The notes: a model not told the origin generated them from the letters alone. DNA of 64,000 nt from Paenibacillus phytorum (GCF_013141715.1 NZ_WHOA01000099.1:124001-188000), one strand, 5' to 3'; shown: positions 1 through 8,911, counted from the stretch's first letter. Made by a program: numbers and translations.

Positions 1-1109
1 CCTAAAATGTTATAAGGAGATACGCCTTCAATTGCGTTCATCTTGATCGTCTTGTCATTCGCTCCATACCCGCGGGCTGTTACGTCCAATGCAAATATGG
101 ATGGGTTGCCGCTGTTAAAATGAAAGGTGAATTCATTCGTGCCGAGTGGCAGTTTGGCTAGGTATGGAAGCGAGAATGTCACCATGCTGCCAGTTAACGA
201 GTAATCGATATTCGGACTAAGCGTAGTTTCGCCTTTGGTTATGCTCGTAAGAGTCTGTCCGCTAGCAAGATTTATTTGTGTAGATTTAGGTGCAACCTGA
301 TCCCATGTACTGTAGGTATCCTTAGTCGGTACCAGTGCGGTTGCGTTAGAAACCGCATCTTTGCCGTAGATAGCCAAGCCGGATATACCCATCATTGAAC
401 TTGTATCATTTGCACGCTTATCACTAGGACCAACCAGTACTGTGTTGATCATCACATAACGTGCTGTAAACGGATACAAGAATGTCTTGGTATCATAACC
501 CCATTGTTGTCCGTTATAAGTGACATAAGACCATAAACCTTCTGTTTCCGTCCCGCCAGCCAACGTCCAGCCGTTTGCCTTCCAATTGTAATTGTTCGCT
601 GTGTCGGAGGCCGTGGGAGCACTTGCCCAAGAATTGGGGTCATTTGTGTAATAAACCTCAAATCTTGTCGCATTGCTTTGGATATTTGCAATTGTGTTGG
701 GGATTTCAAGGTAAAGTTTATCAATCGTTTTTGGAGCGCCTAAGTCGAGGGTTAAAGCTAGTAGGGATGGCGAATAGTTACTCTTATAGACATTTGAGCT
801 AGAATTACGCCAGTAACCACTGCCTCCCGATCGCAAAGCGTCTACTCCTGGATGATCTGCAGCTTCTGAACTTACCTTGAGATTCACGCCTGCTTGTGGT
901 GTAAAACGAGATGGAGCCAACAGATTGACGGAACCAGTTGCTAAGGGGTTATAAACAGCATCCGTTACTGAAGAGTTGAGTTTGTTGATATCTGGCGTAT
1001 TGGCATGAACCGTTGATACTGGAAGAACGGACAGATTAATAAACGAAAATGCAAGTGCAAATGAAAGAACTGAGCTTACTATCTTCTTTTGAACTTGTTG
1101 CTTAAACAT
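1..1109 (-). CDS. Secreted carbohydrate-binding-type protein, 5' part (cut by window edge)
   Basis: I translated this by hand from the ATG at 1107-1109; the frame stays open to the window edge, so at least 369 residues are visible and the C-terminus is missing. Residues 1 to about 37 form a signal peptide: a KK-containing start, a hydrophobic stretch rich in F, L and A, then VHAN. Residues 60-220 resemble an F5/8-type-C (discoidin-like) domain, with a conserved LTLDLGAPKTIDKLYLEIP strand and RFEVYYTNDPNSW. Residues around 270-330 resemble the X2 Ig-like module, with LASGQTLTSITKGETTL and LPLGTNEFTFHF. Both modules are common on extracellular glycoside hydrolases, so a catalytic domain may lie outside the window. 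The ribosome site GGGAGG lies just upstream. A possible catabolite-repression site is at 1402-1417. Exact enzyme class is unknown. Confidence 0.8.
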   Translation of the reverse strand, partial: MFKQQVQKKIVSSVLSFALAFSFINLSVLPVSTVHANTPDINKLNSSVTDAVYNPLATGSVNLLAPSRFTPQAGVNLKVSSEAADHPGVDALRSGGSGYWRNSSSNVYKSNYSPSLLALTLDLGAPKTIDKLYLEIPNTIANIQSNATRFEVYYTNDPNSWASAPTASDTANNYNWKANGWTLAGGTETEGLWSYVTYNGQQWGYDTKTFLYPFTARYVMINTVLVGPSDKRANDTSSMMGISGLAIYGKDAVSNATALVPTKDTYSTWDQVAPKSTQINLASGQTLTSITKGETTLSPNIDYSLTGSMVTFSLPYLAKLPLGTNEFTFHFNSGNPSIFALDVTARGYGANDKTIKMNAIEGVSPYNIL

Positions 1110-1146
1110 TTGAAAGCCTCCCTATTTTCGTAATATTAAATGTTTA

Positions 1147-1316
1147 CGGTTTCCGCGCCTATTTGTTCGGAGGTACCTGATTAAGCGCGTTTTCCGAGCT
1201 TAACTTTCACTGGCGCATGGGACGGTCTGCTGAGAAGTCAATTTTCGGCTTCTCAGACTCAACTGAAGAGCTTCGGATCGCCGACCTCTCGCTGAAAGCG
1301 CGGTTTCCGCGCCTAT
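1147..1316. repeat. Structured intergenic element bounded by a 16-base direct repeat
   Basis: The 16-mer CGGTTTCCGCGCCTAT occurs at 1147-1162 and again at 1301-1316. Between the copies are a perfect 8-bp hairpin (CTGAGAAG ... CTTCTCAG, near 1221-1247) and, at the right edge, the 15-base hairpin GCGCGGTTTCCGCGC. The segment is more G+C-rich than its surroundings and noncoding. It may be a copy of a dispersed intergenic repeat or a small non-autonomous element; no second copy is visible in this window, so this is inference. Confidence 0.5.
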
Positions 1317-1401
1317 AAAAAAACAATTCTGCTTACAAGAGATAAAATCCGACTTAACTTCTTCTCATTATGAACCCCTTCTTTCCTCATTTTTGCGAGA
1401 C

Positions 1402-1417
1402 TAGTAAACGCTTTCAA
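1402..1417 (-). promoter_or_regulatory. Candidate catabolite-response element (CRE)
   Basis: Read on the minus strand the site is TTGAAAGCGTTTACTA. It matches the Bacillus-type CcpA consensus WTGNAANCGNWWNCAW at all positions but one. It lies about 290 bases upstream of the secreted carbohydrate-binding-type gene and in the direction of that gene, which fits catabolite repression of a polysaccharide-active protein. The distance and the intervening structured element weaken the link. Confidence 0.4.
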
Positions 1418-1866
1418 TTACCATCATAATGAATCATTGAGATTTCTGTATTAGTTAATTTATGATACACATGGAATTTTTTACGATTTTACTTGCGCTG
1501 ATCTCGTAAGCAGCAAGCAAAGCAAAAACGCTCAACCTCCCCGACTGTAATTTATCGGCTTAAGTTGAACGTTTCATGCTTCCTTATCTTATTCTCACTC
1601 TATTAATTTCACATTGAGAGGTATCAGAGAACCTACTTTTCGTTACTCCTCCCCCTCGTGTCTTCACCCAAAACTCTTGCTTCTAGAACCATTTGAAAAA
1701 TATCCCCTCCTATACCAAAGGAAACTTTGGTTATAACGGTTGTTTCGTTTGAAATGTAATGAGGGTATCTGTTACCATTTTCCATGGGTATAAACGGAAG
1801 GAGGTTATTGGAACTGAATTTCATATTGCATTCAAAAATACAATCAACATAACGGAGGAAATAACA

Positions 1867-2424
1867 ATGCTAAAAATCGCAATTATAATTGGCAGCACGC
1901 GTCCAGGGCGCAGAGGTGAAGCAGTCGCTCGATGGGTTCACGAGATCGCAGAAAAACGCAGTGATGCTGAATACGAAATCGTGGATATTGCCGATTTCAA
2001 TTTACCGCTATATGATGAACCAAAGCCGCCTATGTTGGCTCAATATACGAAGCCTCATACAGTGGCTTGGTCGAAAGCAATCCATTCGTATGATGGCTTT
2101 GTTTTCGTAACGCCTGAGTATAATCATGCTATCTCTGGAGCGCTCAAAAACGCCATTGATTTTCTTTTCAATGAATGGAAAGATAAGGCCGCAGGTATCG
2201 TTAGTTATGGCGGTGGCACTGGCGGGGCTCGTGCTGCAGAAAACCTGAGACTCATCTTAGGTGAGCTGCATGTGGCTGATGTACGTGCTCAGGTCACCCT
2301 TTCGCTCTTTACGGATTTTGAAAACTATAGCGTTGTTAAGCCTGCACCACACCAGGAAGCAGCCGCCAACACGATGTTCGATCAAGTCGTCGCATGGAGC
2401 GGCGCTTTAAAAACGTTGCGTTAA
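1867..2424 (+). CDS. NADPH-dependent FMN reductase family protein
   Basis: This 185-residue protein fits the flavodoxin-like NADPH-dependent FMN reductase/azoreductase family, which moves electrons from NAD(P)H to FMN or to quinone and azo substrates in the cytosol. The N-terminal phosphate-binding loop IIGSTRPGRRGEAVARW (residues 6-22) and the flavin-contacting TPEYNHAISGALKNAIDFL (about 82-100) are both intact. The chosen ATG follows GGAGG by seven bases; an upstream in-frame ATG at 1759 would add 36 unrelated residues without a ribosome site. It is a single-gene unit ended by the hairpin at 2455-2486. The true electron acceptor cannot be read from sequence. Confidence 0.9.
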   Translation: MLKIAIIIGSTRPGRRGEAVARWVHEIAEKRSDAEYEIVDIADFNLPLYDEPKPPMLAQYTKPHTVAWSKAIHSYDGFVFVTPEYNHAISGALKNAIDFLFNEWKDKAAGIVSYGGGTGGARAAENLRLILGELHVADVRAQVTLSLFTDFENYSVVKPAPHQEAAANTMFDQVVAWSGALKTLR

Positions 2425-2454
2425 GACTCCATCCAACCGAATATGAAAAAAAAG

Positions 2455-2486
2455 CTGGATAGGGTTTCGCCTACTCCAGTTTTTTT
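2455..2486 (+). terminator. Rho-independent terminator after FMN reductase
   Basis: The stem CTGGATAGG pairs with CCTACTCCAG (one bulge) around a GTTTCG loop and is followed by seven T. Confidence 0.8.
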
Positions 2487-2612
2487 ATTGTTAAATCAGT
2501 ATTTCGAGTTACGCTTATACTCTTCGATCACAGCTTAAATAGAAATACTAGCTGTTCCCTACTCCCCCCTCTCCACTGCCTTTTATTACTTCAAAGTAAC
2601 TATATGACCTGA

Positions 2613-2624
2613 AAGTGCGTACTT
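2613..2624 (+). promoter_or_regulatory. Shared 12-mer operator candidate (AAGTGCGTACTT)
   Basis: AAGTGCGTACTT lies 64 bases upstream of the SDR start. The same 12-mer, in the same orientation relative to its gene, lies upstream of the aldo/keto reductase at 15349-15360. The site is also flanked by two copies of ACTTCAAAGT at 2588-2597 and 2635-2644. The HxlR-type regulator encoded at 3817-4191 is an obvious candidate binder, but this is inference. Confidence 0.5.
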
Positions 2625-2688
2625 TTCATTCAACACTTCAAAGTGCACAATAATCATGAAACCACCAAGGAGTAGGAGAGGATACTTT

Positions 2689-3759
2689 ATGAAAACAAAT
2701 GAAACCACACCACACAAAACCGCTCTTGTTGTCGGAGCTAACGGCGTTATTGGAAGAAATCTTATCGCATATCTGGAGCAGCTTCACGACTGGGATATCA
2801 TTGGTGTGTCACGACGAGGCGGGGAATCCAACAACCGAGTCCGATATATAGCCGTCGACTTACTTAATGAAAATGATATCCGTGAGAAACTTGGAAGTCT
2901 AACGGAAGTCACCCATATCTTCTATGCTGCTTATCAAGACCGTCCTACCTGGGCCGAATTGGTCCCCCCAAACTTAGCCATGCTCGTCAATATCGTCAAT
3001 GCGATGGAGCCAATCTCTCCATCCCTCCAGCATATCAGTCTCATGCAGGGCTACAAAGTATATGGCGCGCACCTCGGTCCCTTCAAGACACCAGCTCGTG
3101 AAACAGATGCCTATCACATGCCACCTGAGTTTAATGTCGACCAACAGCAATTCCTCGAAAATCGACAGAAAGGGAGCAGTTGGACCTGGTCGGCGCTTCG
3201 CCCTTCCGTTGTATGCGGATTCGCATTAGGCAATCCTATGAACCTAGCGATGGTTATCGCAATCTATGCTTCCATGTCGAAGGAACTCGGGTTGCCGCTC
3301 CGTTTTCCCGGTAAGCCGGGAGCCTACAATAGCCTGCTGGAGATGACCGACGCGAGCTTGTTGGCCAAGGCCACCGTCTGGGCAGCGACAGATGAACGTT
3401 GCGCGAATCAGGCGTTCAACATTACGAACGGAGATCTCTTCCGGTGGAACGAGCTTTGGCCTAAGATTGCTACCTATTTCGGTCTAGAGACTGCACCTCC
3501 GCTGCAGGTGTCCTTGGATGTAGTCATGGCCGACAAAGAGTCGCTATGGAACACCATGGTGAAGAAGCATGGATTAGTGGATAACAGCTATAGTGATGTT
3601 TCCTCCTGGCGGTTCGGTGACTTTGTGTTTTCTTGGGATTACGACTTTTTTGCTGACGGCACGAAAGCGCGTCGTTTCGGTTTTCACGAGTTCATTGATA
3701 CAGAAGCAATGTTCCTGAACATCTTCGAGGATTTGCGTCAACGCAAGGTTATTCCATGA
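2689..3759 (+). CDS. SDR-family NAD(P)-dependent oxidoreductase (PRISE-like)
   Basis: The 356-residue protein begins with a Rossmann fold: ALVVGANGVIGRNL near residues 10-23 is the GxxGxxG nucleotide-binding loop. Its later blocks HISLMQGYKVYGAH, WSALRPSVVCGFALGNPMN and NGDLFRWNELWPKIA match the extended SDR branch related to plant progesterone 5-beta-reductase/iridoid synthase (PRISE), which reduces enones and similar carbonyls. The start at 2689 follows AGGAGTAGGAG; an in-frame ATG at 2656 adds 11 residues but has no ribosome site. The gene converges with the HxlR regulator and shares a promoter motif with the aldo/keto reductase at 14259. The natural substrate is unknown. Confidence 0.85.
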   Translation: MKTNETTPHKTALVVGANGVIGRNLIAYLEQLHDWDIIGVSRRGGESNNRVRYIAVDLLNENDIREKLGSLTEVTHIFYAAYQDRPTWAELVPPNLAMLVNIVNAMEPISPSLQHISLMQGYKVYGAHLGPFKTPARETDAYHMPPEFNVDQQQFLENRQKGSSWTWSALRPSVVCGFALGNPMNLAMVIAIYASMSKELGLPLRFPGKPGAYNSLLEMTDASLLAKATVWAATDERCANQAFNITNGDLFRWNELWPKIATYFGLETAPPLQVSLDVVMADKESLWNTMVKKHGLVDNSYSDVSSWRFGDFVFSWDYDFFADGTKARRFGFHEFIDTEAMFLNIFEDLRQRKVIP

Positions 3760-3768
3760 CCTAACACA

Positions 3769-3803
3769 AGAAACCGGCCTCTGAAATCCAGAGACCGGTT
3801 TCT
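3769..3803. terminator. Bidirectional hairpin between SDR and HxlR genes
   Basis: AGAAACCGG-C-CTCTG and CAGAG-A-CCGGTTTCT form a long near-perfect stem between convergent genes. The T-runs are short on both sides, so termination strength is uncertain. Confidence 0.6.
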
Positions 3804-3816
3804 GTCGTATCACTGA

Positions 3817-4191
3817 TCATGTTTCATTCACGTCTGGTACCCGTTCTAAAATCTTGACCTTATCACCGTAAACACGTTCAACATGCCTATCTCCCCACCT
3901 GCACATGATATGAAGAAGTTCCTTCAAACTCCAGCCATACTCGGTCAGCTCATACTCGACTTTTGGGGGTACCTGGTTATATGAAATCCGGGTAACAACC
4001 CCATCCTCCTCCAGTTCTCGCAGCTGCTGGGTTAGCACTTTTTGTGTAACCGTTGGCATCAAGCTCATCAGCTCACCGTTGCGTTTCGTACCGAACGTGA
4101 GATGGAACAAAATGACTGGCTTCCACTTGCCTCCGATCACTTCGAGCGTTACTTCCACTGCCGTATTATATGTTTTCCCCAGTTCCAGCAT
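3817..4191 (-). CDS. HxlR-family winged-helix transcriptional regulator
   Basis: This 124-residue protein is a compact winged-helix regulator of the HxlR/YodB type. TLEVIGGKWKPVILFHLTFGTKRNGELMSL (about residues 13-42) is the hallmark start of the family, followed by VTQKVLTQQLRELEEDGVVTRI and the wing VPPKVEYELTEYG. Family members often sense electrophiles or oxidants, sometimes through a conserved cysteine; here the only cysteine is in IMCRWGD near residue 97. I chose the ATG at 4191, with GGGAGG upstream at a long 13-base spacing; a TTG at 4233 adds 14 poorly conserved residues. It diverges from the LLM oxidoreductase gene, which it may control. Confidence 0.88.
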   Translation of the reverse strand: MLELGKTYNTAVEVTLEVIGGKWKPVILFHLTFGTKRNGELMSLMPTVTQKVLTQQLRELEEDGVVTRISYNQVPPKVEYELTEYGWSLKELLHIMCRWGDRHVERVYGDKVKILERVPDVNET

Positions 4192-4363
4192 AGGATTTGC
4201 ATCGCCTCCCTGACCTTTACGATACCGTCTCAAGCTCGCGGCTGCAAGCCCTAAGTATTTTAACGTTCGTTCTAATGTCTTCGTTGCTCCCTCACTTCTC
4301 TTACTAAATTTGAGAAACCAACAATAAATGAGTTAATATAGATAACGAAGGAGGCGAAAAAGT

Positions 4364-5425
4364 ATGGCCGATATGGCAACCAACATAGAAATAGGAATAA
4401 GTACTTTCTTGGAGACTACACCAGACCCAGTGACAGGAGAGGTCATCAGCCATGCCGAGCGATTACGCAATGCGGTTGAAGAAATCGTACTAGCTGATCA
4501 GGTCGGGCTGGATGTCTATGGCATTGGAGAGCACCATCGTGCCGATTACGCAGGAACCTCGCCTGCTGTCGTCCTTGCAGCAGCGGCTGCCATGACTAAG
4601 CGGATAAGGCTCACGAGCGCCGTAACCGTGCTGTCCTCAGACGACCCGGTTCGCGTTTATCAAGCTTTCTCTACCCTTGACGGCATCTCTAATGGTCGAG
4701 CCGAAATTATGGCGGGCCGGGGTTCGTTCGTTGAATCCTTTCCGCTTTTCGGATATAGTCTGGACCATTATGACGAATTGTTCGACGAAAAACTGGAACT
4801 ACTGCTTAAAATCAGAGCTTCCGAAAAGGTAACTTGGCGCGGCGGTCATCGTCCCGCCATCCATAACCTCGGTGTCTATCCCCGGTCCGTTCAGAGCCCA
4901 TTACCTGTGTGGATCGCAAGCGGCGGGAGTGCACAATCCGCTGTTCGGGCAGGAATGCTTGGCCTACCTATAGTATTCGCCATTATCGGCGGAATGCCCG
5001 AGAGTTTTGCTCCCTTAGTCGCACTCTACAAAGAAGCTGCCATGAAAGCTGGGCATGATCCAGACAAGCTGTCAATTGCGACGCACTCGCACGGATTTGT
5101 CGGAGAAACTACCGAACAGGCTGCCGATTTATTCTTCCCCTCAACGCAGGCCCAGATGAACGTTATTGGGCGTGAGCGGGGTTGGGGGCAGAATTACAAT
5201 CGCGGAACTTTTGATGCCGCACGCAGTATTCGGGGTGCTCTTTATGTCGGCGATCCTGAATACGTCGCAGAAAAGATCATTCTACTGCGCAAAAATTTGG
5301 GGATAACGCGTTTCTTCCTGCATGTAAATGTCGGCACAATGCCGCACCGTGAGGTCATGCGGTCCATCGAACTGCTTGGCACTAGGGTTGCGCCAATTGT
5401 ACGACAGGAGCTTGCCCGAAGCTAG
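4364..5425 (+). CDS. LLM-class flavin-dependent oxidoreductase
   Basis: The 353-residue protein belongs to the luciferase-like monooxygenase (TIM-barrel, FMN- or F420-dependent) superfamily. Typical blocks are [55 protein letters not shown] (residues 52-106), [12 protein letters not shown], and [16 protein letters not shown]-terminal [23 protein letters not shown] is also standard. Such enzymes oxidise small organic compounds with reduced flavin, which the FMN reductases in this window could supply. The start follows AAGGAGGCGAAAAAGT. It is transcribed divergently from the HxlR gene. The substrate is unknown. Confidence 0.9.
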   Translation: MADMATNIEIGISTFLETTPDPVTGEVISHAERLRNAVEEIVLADQVGLDVYGIGEHHRADYAGTSPAVVLAAAAAMTKRIRLTSAVTVLSSDDPVRVYQAFSTLDGISNGRAEIMAGRGSFVESFPLFGYSLDHYDELFDEKLELLLKIRASEKVTWRGGHRPAIHNLGVYPRSVQSPLPVWIASGGSAQSAVRAGMLGLPIVFAIIGGMPESFAPLVALYKEAAMKAGHDPDKLSIATHSHGFVGETTEQAADLFFPSTQAQMNVIGRERGWGQNYNRGTFDAARSIRGALYVGDPEYVAEKIILLRKNLGITRFFLHVNVGTMPHREVMRSIELLGTRVAPIVRQELARS

Positions 5426-5618
5426 ACAAAGTAATCAGATGAGCTGTGGAGAACCCCTCCCTCACCTATTCAGTCAGAGAATATGAGCCTATGTTTGTAT
5501 CGTTGGACATAAAATAAATACAGTTCCTACTTTGTGTGATCATAGTCGATTTGTCCGAAGTTGTTTGTTGCTGACGGAAGGATTCGTGAAATTTTCTAGA
5601 CCTAGGGAGGTTATGGTT

Positions 5619-6071
5619 ATGATCGTATCCGAAGAAATTTATCAGTCCTACGGCATGGATAAAGATTCCTTTATTGCGTTTATGAAAGAAAGAAGTCAGA
5701 ACACCGCTATCCGCACGCTAGGCATTGAAATTGTAGAGCTAACTCCTGATCGCGTTGTAATGACGATGCCAGTCGGACCGGCTACCCACCAACCAGCAGG
5801 GATTTTACATGGAGGGGCTTCTGTCCTTTTGGCTGAGACCGCAGCTTCTATCGCTTCTGAAATAAATATCAATAAAGAAAAACATGCAGCTGTAGGACTT
5901 GAAATTAACGCCAATCACCTCAAAAGTAAGAAAGATGGTATCGTAACTGCTGTTGCAACTCCTTTACACAAAGGTAGAAAAACAATGGTTTGGGAAATTA
6001 AAATTTCCGATGAGAATAATCAACTCATATGTATTTCTCGCTGTACGGTCGCTATCATTGACAAAAAATAA
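5619..6071 (+). CDS. PaaI-family hotdog-fold thioesterase
   Basis: This 150-residue protein carries a hotdog-fold thioesterase core. HQPAGILHGGASVLLAETAAS (about residues 51-71) is the typical helix start with the HGG motif, and it is followed by GLEINANHLKSKKDGIVTAVATPLHKGR. The family hydrolyses acyl- or aryl-CoA thioesters in the cytosol. GGGAGG is eight bases from the ATG at 5619 and only two from an ATG at 5613, so 5619 is preferred. It is a monocistronic unit ended by the hairpin at 6091-6119. Confidence 0.88.
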   Translation: MIVSEEIYQSYGMDKDSFIAFMKERSQNTAIRTLGIEIVELTPDRVVMTMPVGPATHQPAGILHGGASVLLAETAASIASEININKEKHAAVGLEINANHLKSKKDGIVTAVATPLHKGRKTMVWEIKISDENNQLICISRCTVAIIDKK

Positions 6072-6090
6072 TTTTTCTTAATAAAAATGA

Positions 6091-6119
6091 AATGAACTCC
6101 TTCTCAGGAGTTCATTTTT
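6091..6119. terminator. Terminator between thioesterase and PhyH gene
   Basis: AATGAACTCC and GGAGTTCATT form a perfect 10-bp stem around TTCTCA, followed by T5; the minus strand also ends in a T-rich run, so it can serve both convergent genes. Confidence 0.85.
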
Positions 6120-6138
6120 ATTTCAACATCTACGCACA

Positions 6139-7005
6139 CTACATGCCATGCTCAGGTCGTCCCTCTAACCAGTCTTCAAGAGTTGCAACTCGATCCGGAT
6201 ATTTGTAGCTTCTAGCCAAGAAGCCAGCACCGTGTGCTAACATGGGATCTTGGTCTGTCGGTTGGTAACGCAAATCCACACTCCACCTTACTTCATCAGA
6301 CTGATTCGGCGTTGACATATGGAGACAGCGATCGTTGAATAATATTGCGCTGCCAGCGGAAACGGGCAATACAACCGTCTTTGTGTTCCCTAATTGATTT
6401 TCCTTCAATGCCGTGTAACCGGTTCCAGTATCAGATTCTTGGTGCCATTTCAAAAGTGGTTTTCGGTGTGTCTTCGGTTTAATATGCAAACAGCCATTCA
6501 CTTCATTAGCATCAACTAAAGGAATCCACACTGTAATGACAGGATTAGAATTAGCGTCCGGCCAGTATGATTTATCTTGATGCCAAGGCACTGCTCCAGC
6601 AGCGACTTTCGGAATCTTCGGCCTAACATTATAAACTGGATTCGAGAAGAGCTCACCCCCAATCAAAGATTCGACAGCATTAAGAATTTTATCGTTGCTC
6701 ATTAAATGAAAATAACCAGGTATCCGGTCACGCCAACTTCGTCCGTATTTCAAAAATTCTTCAGCGGTTAAATGCTCAAAAAGTTCCGCTAACCGATATT
6801 TAAACGGGCGGTCAACCAATTTATCCTCAATTAATCCGTCACGAAACAATTCATCGGCAATCATTGAAACCTTGTACGTCATCGCTTCTTGCACTGGCGC
6901 TAATTCCTCATTTGATAATAAACGATCAAGTACGATGTAACCTTCCTCATTATAAAATTCAATTTGTTGTTTAGTTAAATATCCGCTATTATTTTCTTCC
7001 TTCAT
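6139..7005 (-). CDS. Phytanoyl-CoA dioxygenase (PhyH) family protein
   Basis: The 288-residue protein is an Fe(II)/2-oxoglutarate-dependent dioxygenase of the PhyH/EctD group, cytosolic enzymes that hydroxylate small substrates. The iron-binding H-x-D is WHQDKSYWPD (about residue 142), the distal histidine is probably in NDRCLHMSTPNQ, and the 2-oxoglutarate-binding arginine is in VRWSVDLRYQP. The ATG at 7005 is eight bases from GGAAGG; a GTG at 7014 is an alternative. It lies directly downstream of a sugar-type ABC importer operon with only a weak terminator between (7041-7080), so it may be cotranscribed with it. A second PhyH gene lies in the other importer operon at 34638. Confidence 0.85.
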   Translation of the reverse strand: MKEENNSGYLTKQQIEFYNEEGYIVLDRLLSNEELAPVQEAMTYKVSMIADELFRDGLIEDKLVDRPFKYRLAELFEHLTAEEFLKYGRSWRDRIPGYFHLMSNDKILNAVESLIGGELFSNPVYNVRPKIPKVAAGAVPWHQDKSYWPDANSNPVITVWIPLVDANEVNGCLHIKPKTHRKPLLKWHQESDTGTGYTALKENQLGNTKTVVLPVSAGSAILFNDRCLHMSTPNQSDEVRWSVDLRYQPTDQDPMLAHGAGFLARSYKYPDRVATLEDWLEGRPEHGM

Positions 7006-7040
7006 CTCTATCACCTTCCATTATTAAGTCTCAAAGGATA

Positions 7041-7080
7041 AAGAACCTTCAGACCCTGCTATAGGTTTGAAGGTTCTTTA
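7041..7080 (-). terminator. Hairpin between importer operon and PhyH gene
   Basis: AAGAACCTTCA and TGAAGGTTCTT form a perfect 11-bp stem. On the minus strand it is followed only by TTATCCTTTG, so it may attenuate rather than fully stop transcription. Confidence 0.6.
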
Positions 7081-7107
7081 CTAACTCGTACGATCAGACG
7101 CAATTAC

Positions 7108-8814
7108 TTATTTTTTATACACTTTGTCGTAGGCATCCTGATAGATTTTGATAAATTGATCCATGCCGGAATCTTTAAGGCCTTTCACGTAAGCGTCCCA
7201 ATCTTTGTCGATGCTTTTAGCCCCCATGATGAACTGAAGCATAGACTGTTTGACGTAATCCGTAATAATCGGCTTCAACTGTTTTACTTGATTGGCTTGA
7301 TCGTTCGTCAAGAAAATATCCGTCGGGAACTCTTCCTTCGGTTGATGTCCTTCATACAATTCCTTGGTGGCCTTATACAAGCGGGTTTCCAAGCCATCCA
7401 TCGTATAGATTTCCTGGCTGGCTGCATACGAAGTTTCGCGATATTCAGCAGAACGAAGGTTCGGTCCCATTTGATTCCAATGATCGTTCTGCACCTGACC
7501 TACCCCGTAAGACGTTTCCTTAACCTTGAACTTGGCAGCAGTTCCGCGCGTGTTTTTATCGTTCGCATCCGCCTTCACCCAGTTACGGCCTTCTTCCCCA
7601 GAGTTGGACGTTGTTGTCCCCTCTTCGGAGTACAGATAATCGGCTAGACGAATTGCCGCTTCCGGATTTTTATTTTTATTCGTTATTGCAAACACAGAGT
7701 TGCCGATGCCGATGTAGTGTGCTGTGAATGAGGCTCCGTCCGGTCCTGTAAGCGGCGCGATCGGATCATAGTCTTTGTGACGTGTTGCTGTTGGCGATGC
7801 ATCCGTGAATTCGCCGAACCAGCCTGCCGGGATAGCGCCGGCAATCGCCGTATCCGGGCTATTCCCTTTTTGGGTAAGCGCATCCGATTTTTGCGTAAAT
7901 GCTTCCTTATCAATCAAACCTTCTGCATACAGTTTGTTCAAAAATTGCAAACCTTTTTTGAAGCCTGGTTGGTCGACCGATGTTGCCAGCTTGCCGCCGC
8001 TCATCATGAAATAGTTGTTATCCGCATTGTAATAGACGAACGCGTTCATCACGAACGTCTCAACATCCGTATGCCAACCTGTCGGTGAACCCGTGAACGC
8101 AATTTCGTCTGCCTTGCCATTGCCATTTGGATCCTTCTCCTTAAACGCTTTGAGCATGTTATAGAAATCGTCAGTCGTCTTCGGCGCGCTAAGACCGAGC
8201 TTTTGCAGCCATTTCGTGTTCACCCACATTTTGGCCGAGAATTGGCAGTGATAACATTCGTTTACGGAAGGGATCGCATAAATATTGCCATCTGGTGCAG
8301 TGATCGCCTTCTCCAAATACGAAATGTCTTTAAACGCTTTCTTAATGTTCGGAGCGTATTGATCGATTAACTTGTTTAACGGTATCAAGACGCCTTGTTG
8401 ACCGTACAGCAGCTGCTCCTCTTTCGTTAGATTCCCTTGCATGAAAATATCGGGATAGTCGCCGCTGGCTAGCAGCAGCTGCTTCTTCTCATTCAATGCC
8501 GCTGTTTCTCCCGGTACAAGCTGCCAGTTCAAATGAATATTCGACTTTTCTTCCAAATACTTGGTAAACCAATTCGTATTCAAATCTGCAATATTAGCCG
8601 ATTGCGGCGCGAAAGCACTCATCGTAATTTTATTTTTGGCGATAGGAAAGCCTGTTGCATTAACGTTCGCTCCCCCGTTTGCGCTTCCACCCCCATTAGG
8701 GCTAGCGCTATCCTTCGGCTCATCGCTATTCGACGTACAGCCGATTACAAGCAAAGTGATGAATAAAATCAGGACCACCGATAACCATGTTTTTCTGGTT
8801 CCTTTACTTACCAT
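7108..8814 (-). CDS. Extracellular solute-binding lipoprotein of a CUT1/LplA-type ABC importer
   Basis: The 568-residue protein is a large family-1 solute-binding protein of the LplA/YtcQ type common in Paenibacillus. The signal peptide ends in the lipobox LLVIGC (Cys at about residue 26), so the mature protein is tethered to the membrane by a lipid. A Ser/Gly/Asn-rich linker follows, then the binding domain with AFAPQSANIADLNTNWFTKYLEE and GDYPDIFMQGNLTKEEQLLYG. The start ATG follows AAGGAGGG by eight bases. It is the last gene of the importer operon, downstream of both permeases. The ligand is probably an oligosaccharide or sugar acid but cannot be named. Confidence 0.9.
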   Translation of the reverse strand: MVSKGTRKTWLSVVLILFITLLVIGCTSNSDEPKDSASPNGGGSANGGANVNATGFPIAKNKITMSAFAPQSANIADLNTNWFTKYLEEKSNIHLNWQLVPGETAALNEKKQLLLASGDYPDIFMQGNLTKEEQLLYGQQGVLIPLNKLIDQYAPNIKKAFKDISYLEKAITAPDGNIYAIPSVNECYHCQFSAKMWVNTKWLQKLGLSAPKTTDDFYNMLKAFKEKDPNGNGKADEIAFTGSPTGWHTDVETFVMNAFVYYNADNNYFMMSGGKLATSVDQPGFKKGLQFLNKLYAEGLIDKEAFTQKSDALTQKGNSPDTAIAGAIPAGWFGEFTDASPTATRHKDYDPIAPLTGPDGASFTAHYIGIGNSVFAITNKNKNPEAAIRLADYLYSEEGTTTSNSGEEGRNWVKADANDKNTRGTAAKFKVKETSYGVGQVQNDHWNQMGPNLRSAEYRETSYAASQEIYTMDGLETRLYKATKELYEGHQPKEEFPTDIFLTNDQANQVKQLKPIITDYVKQSMLQFIMGAKSIDKDWDAYVKGLKDSGMDQFIKIYQDAYDKVYKK

Positions 8815-8911
8815 ATTCAAAACCCTCCTTGTTTTTTATACATCATCAATCCTTGGGGGCAAACCTGATCTGTTCGTGCCTCGCATTCCTCCTTTCAATA
8901 TCTAACTAAAT

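Larger units (their letters stand above)
1110..1866. other. 757-base intergenic region, no convincing gene
   Basis: No open frame here looks coding; a 63-codon minus frame at 1633-1824 overlaps the promoter area of the next gene and has no family resemblance. The region holds a structured, directly repeated segment (1147-1316), a possible CRE (1402-1417), and a hairpin at 1527-1573 whose arms AACGCTCAAC and GTTGAACGTT are followed by a T-run when read on the minus strand. That hairpin is terminator-like but has no recognisable gene upstream of it. The A+T-rich part at 1680-1860 should hold the promoter of the FMN reductase. Confidence 0.6.

Noticed and set aside
1633..1824. 63-codon minus-strand frame
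   Set aside because: No ribosome site, low-complexity wording, and it covers the probable promoter of the FMN reductase gene.
7156..7647. 163-codon plus-strand frame
   Set aside because: It lies antisense within the solute-binding protein gene, which has a signal peptide, lipobox and family match.
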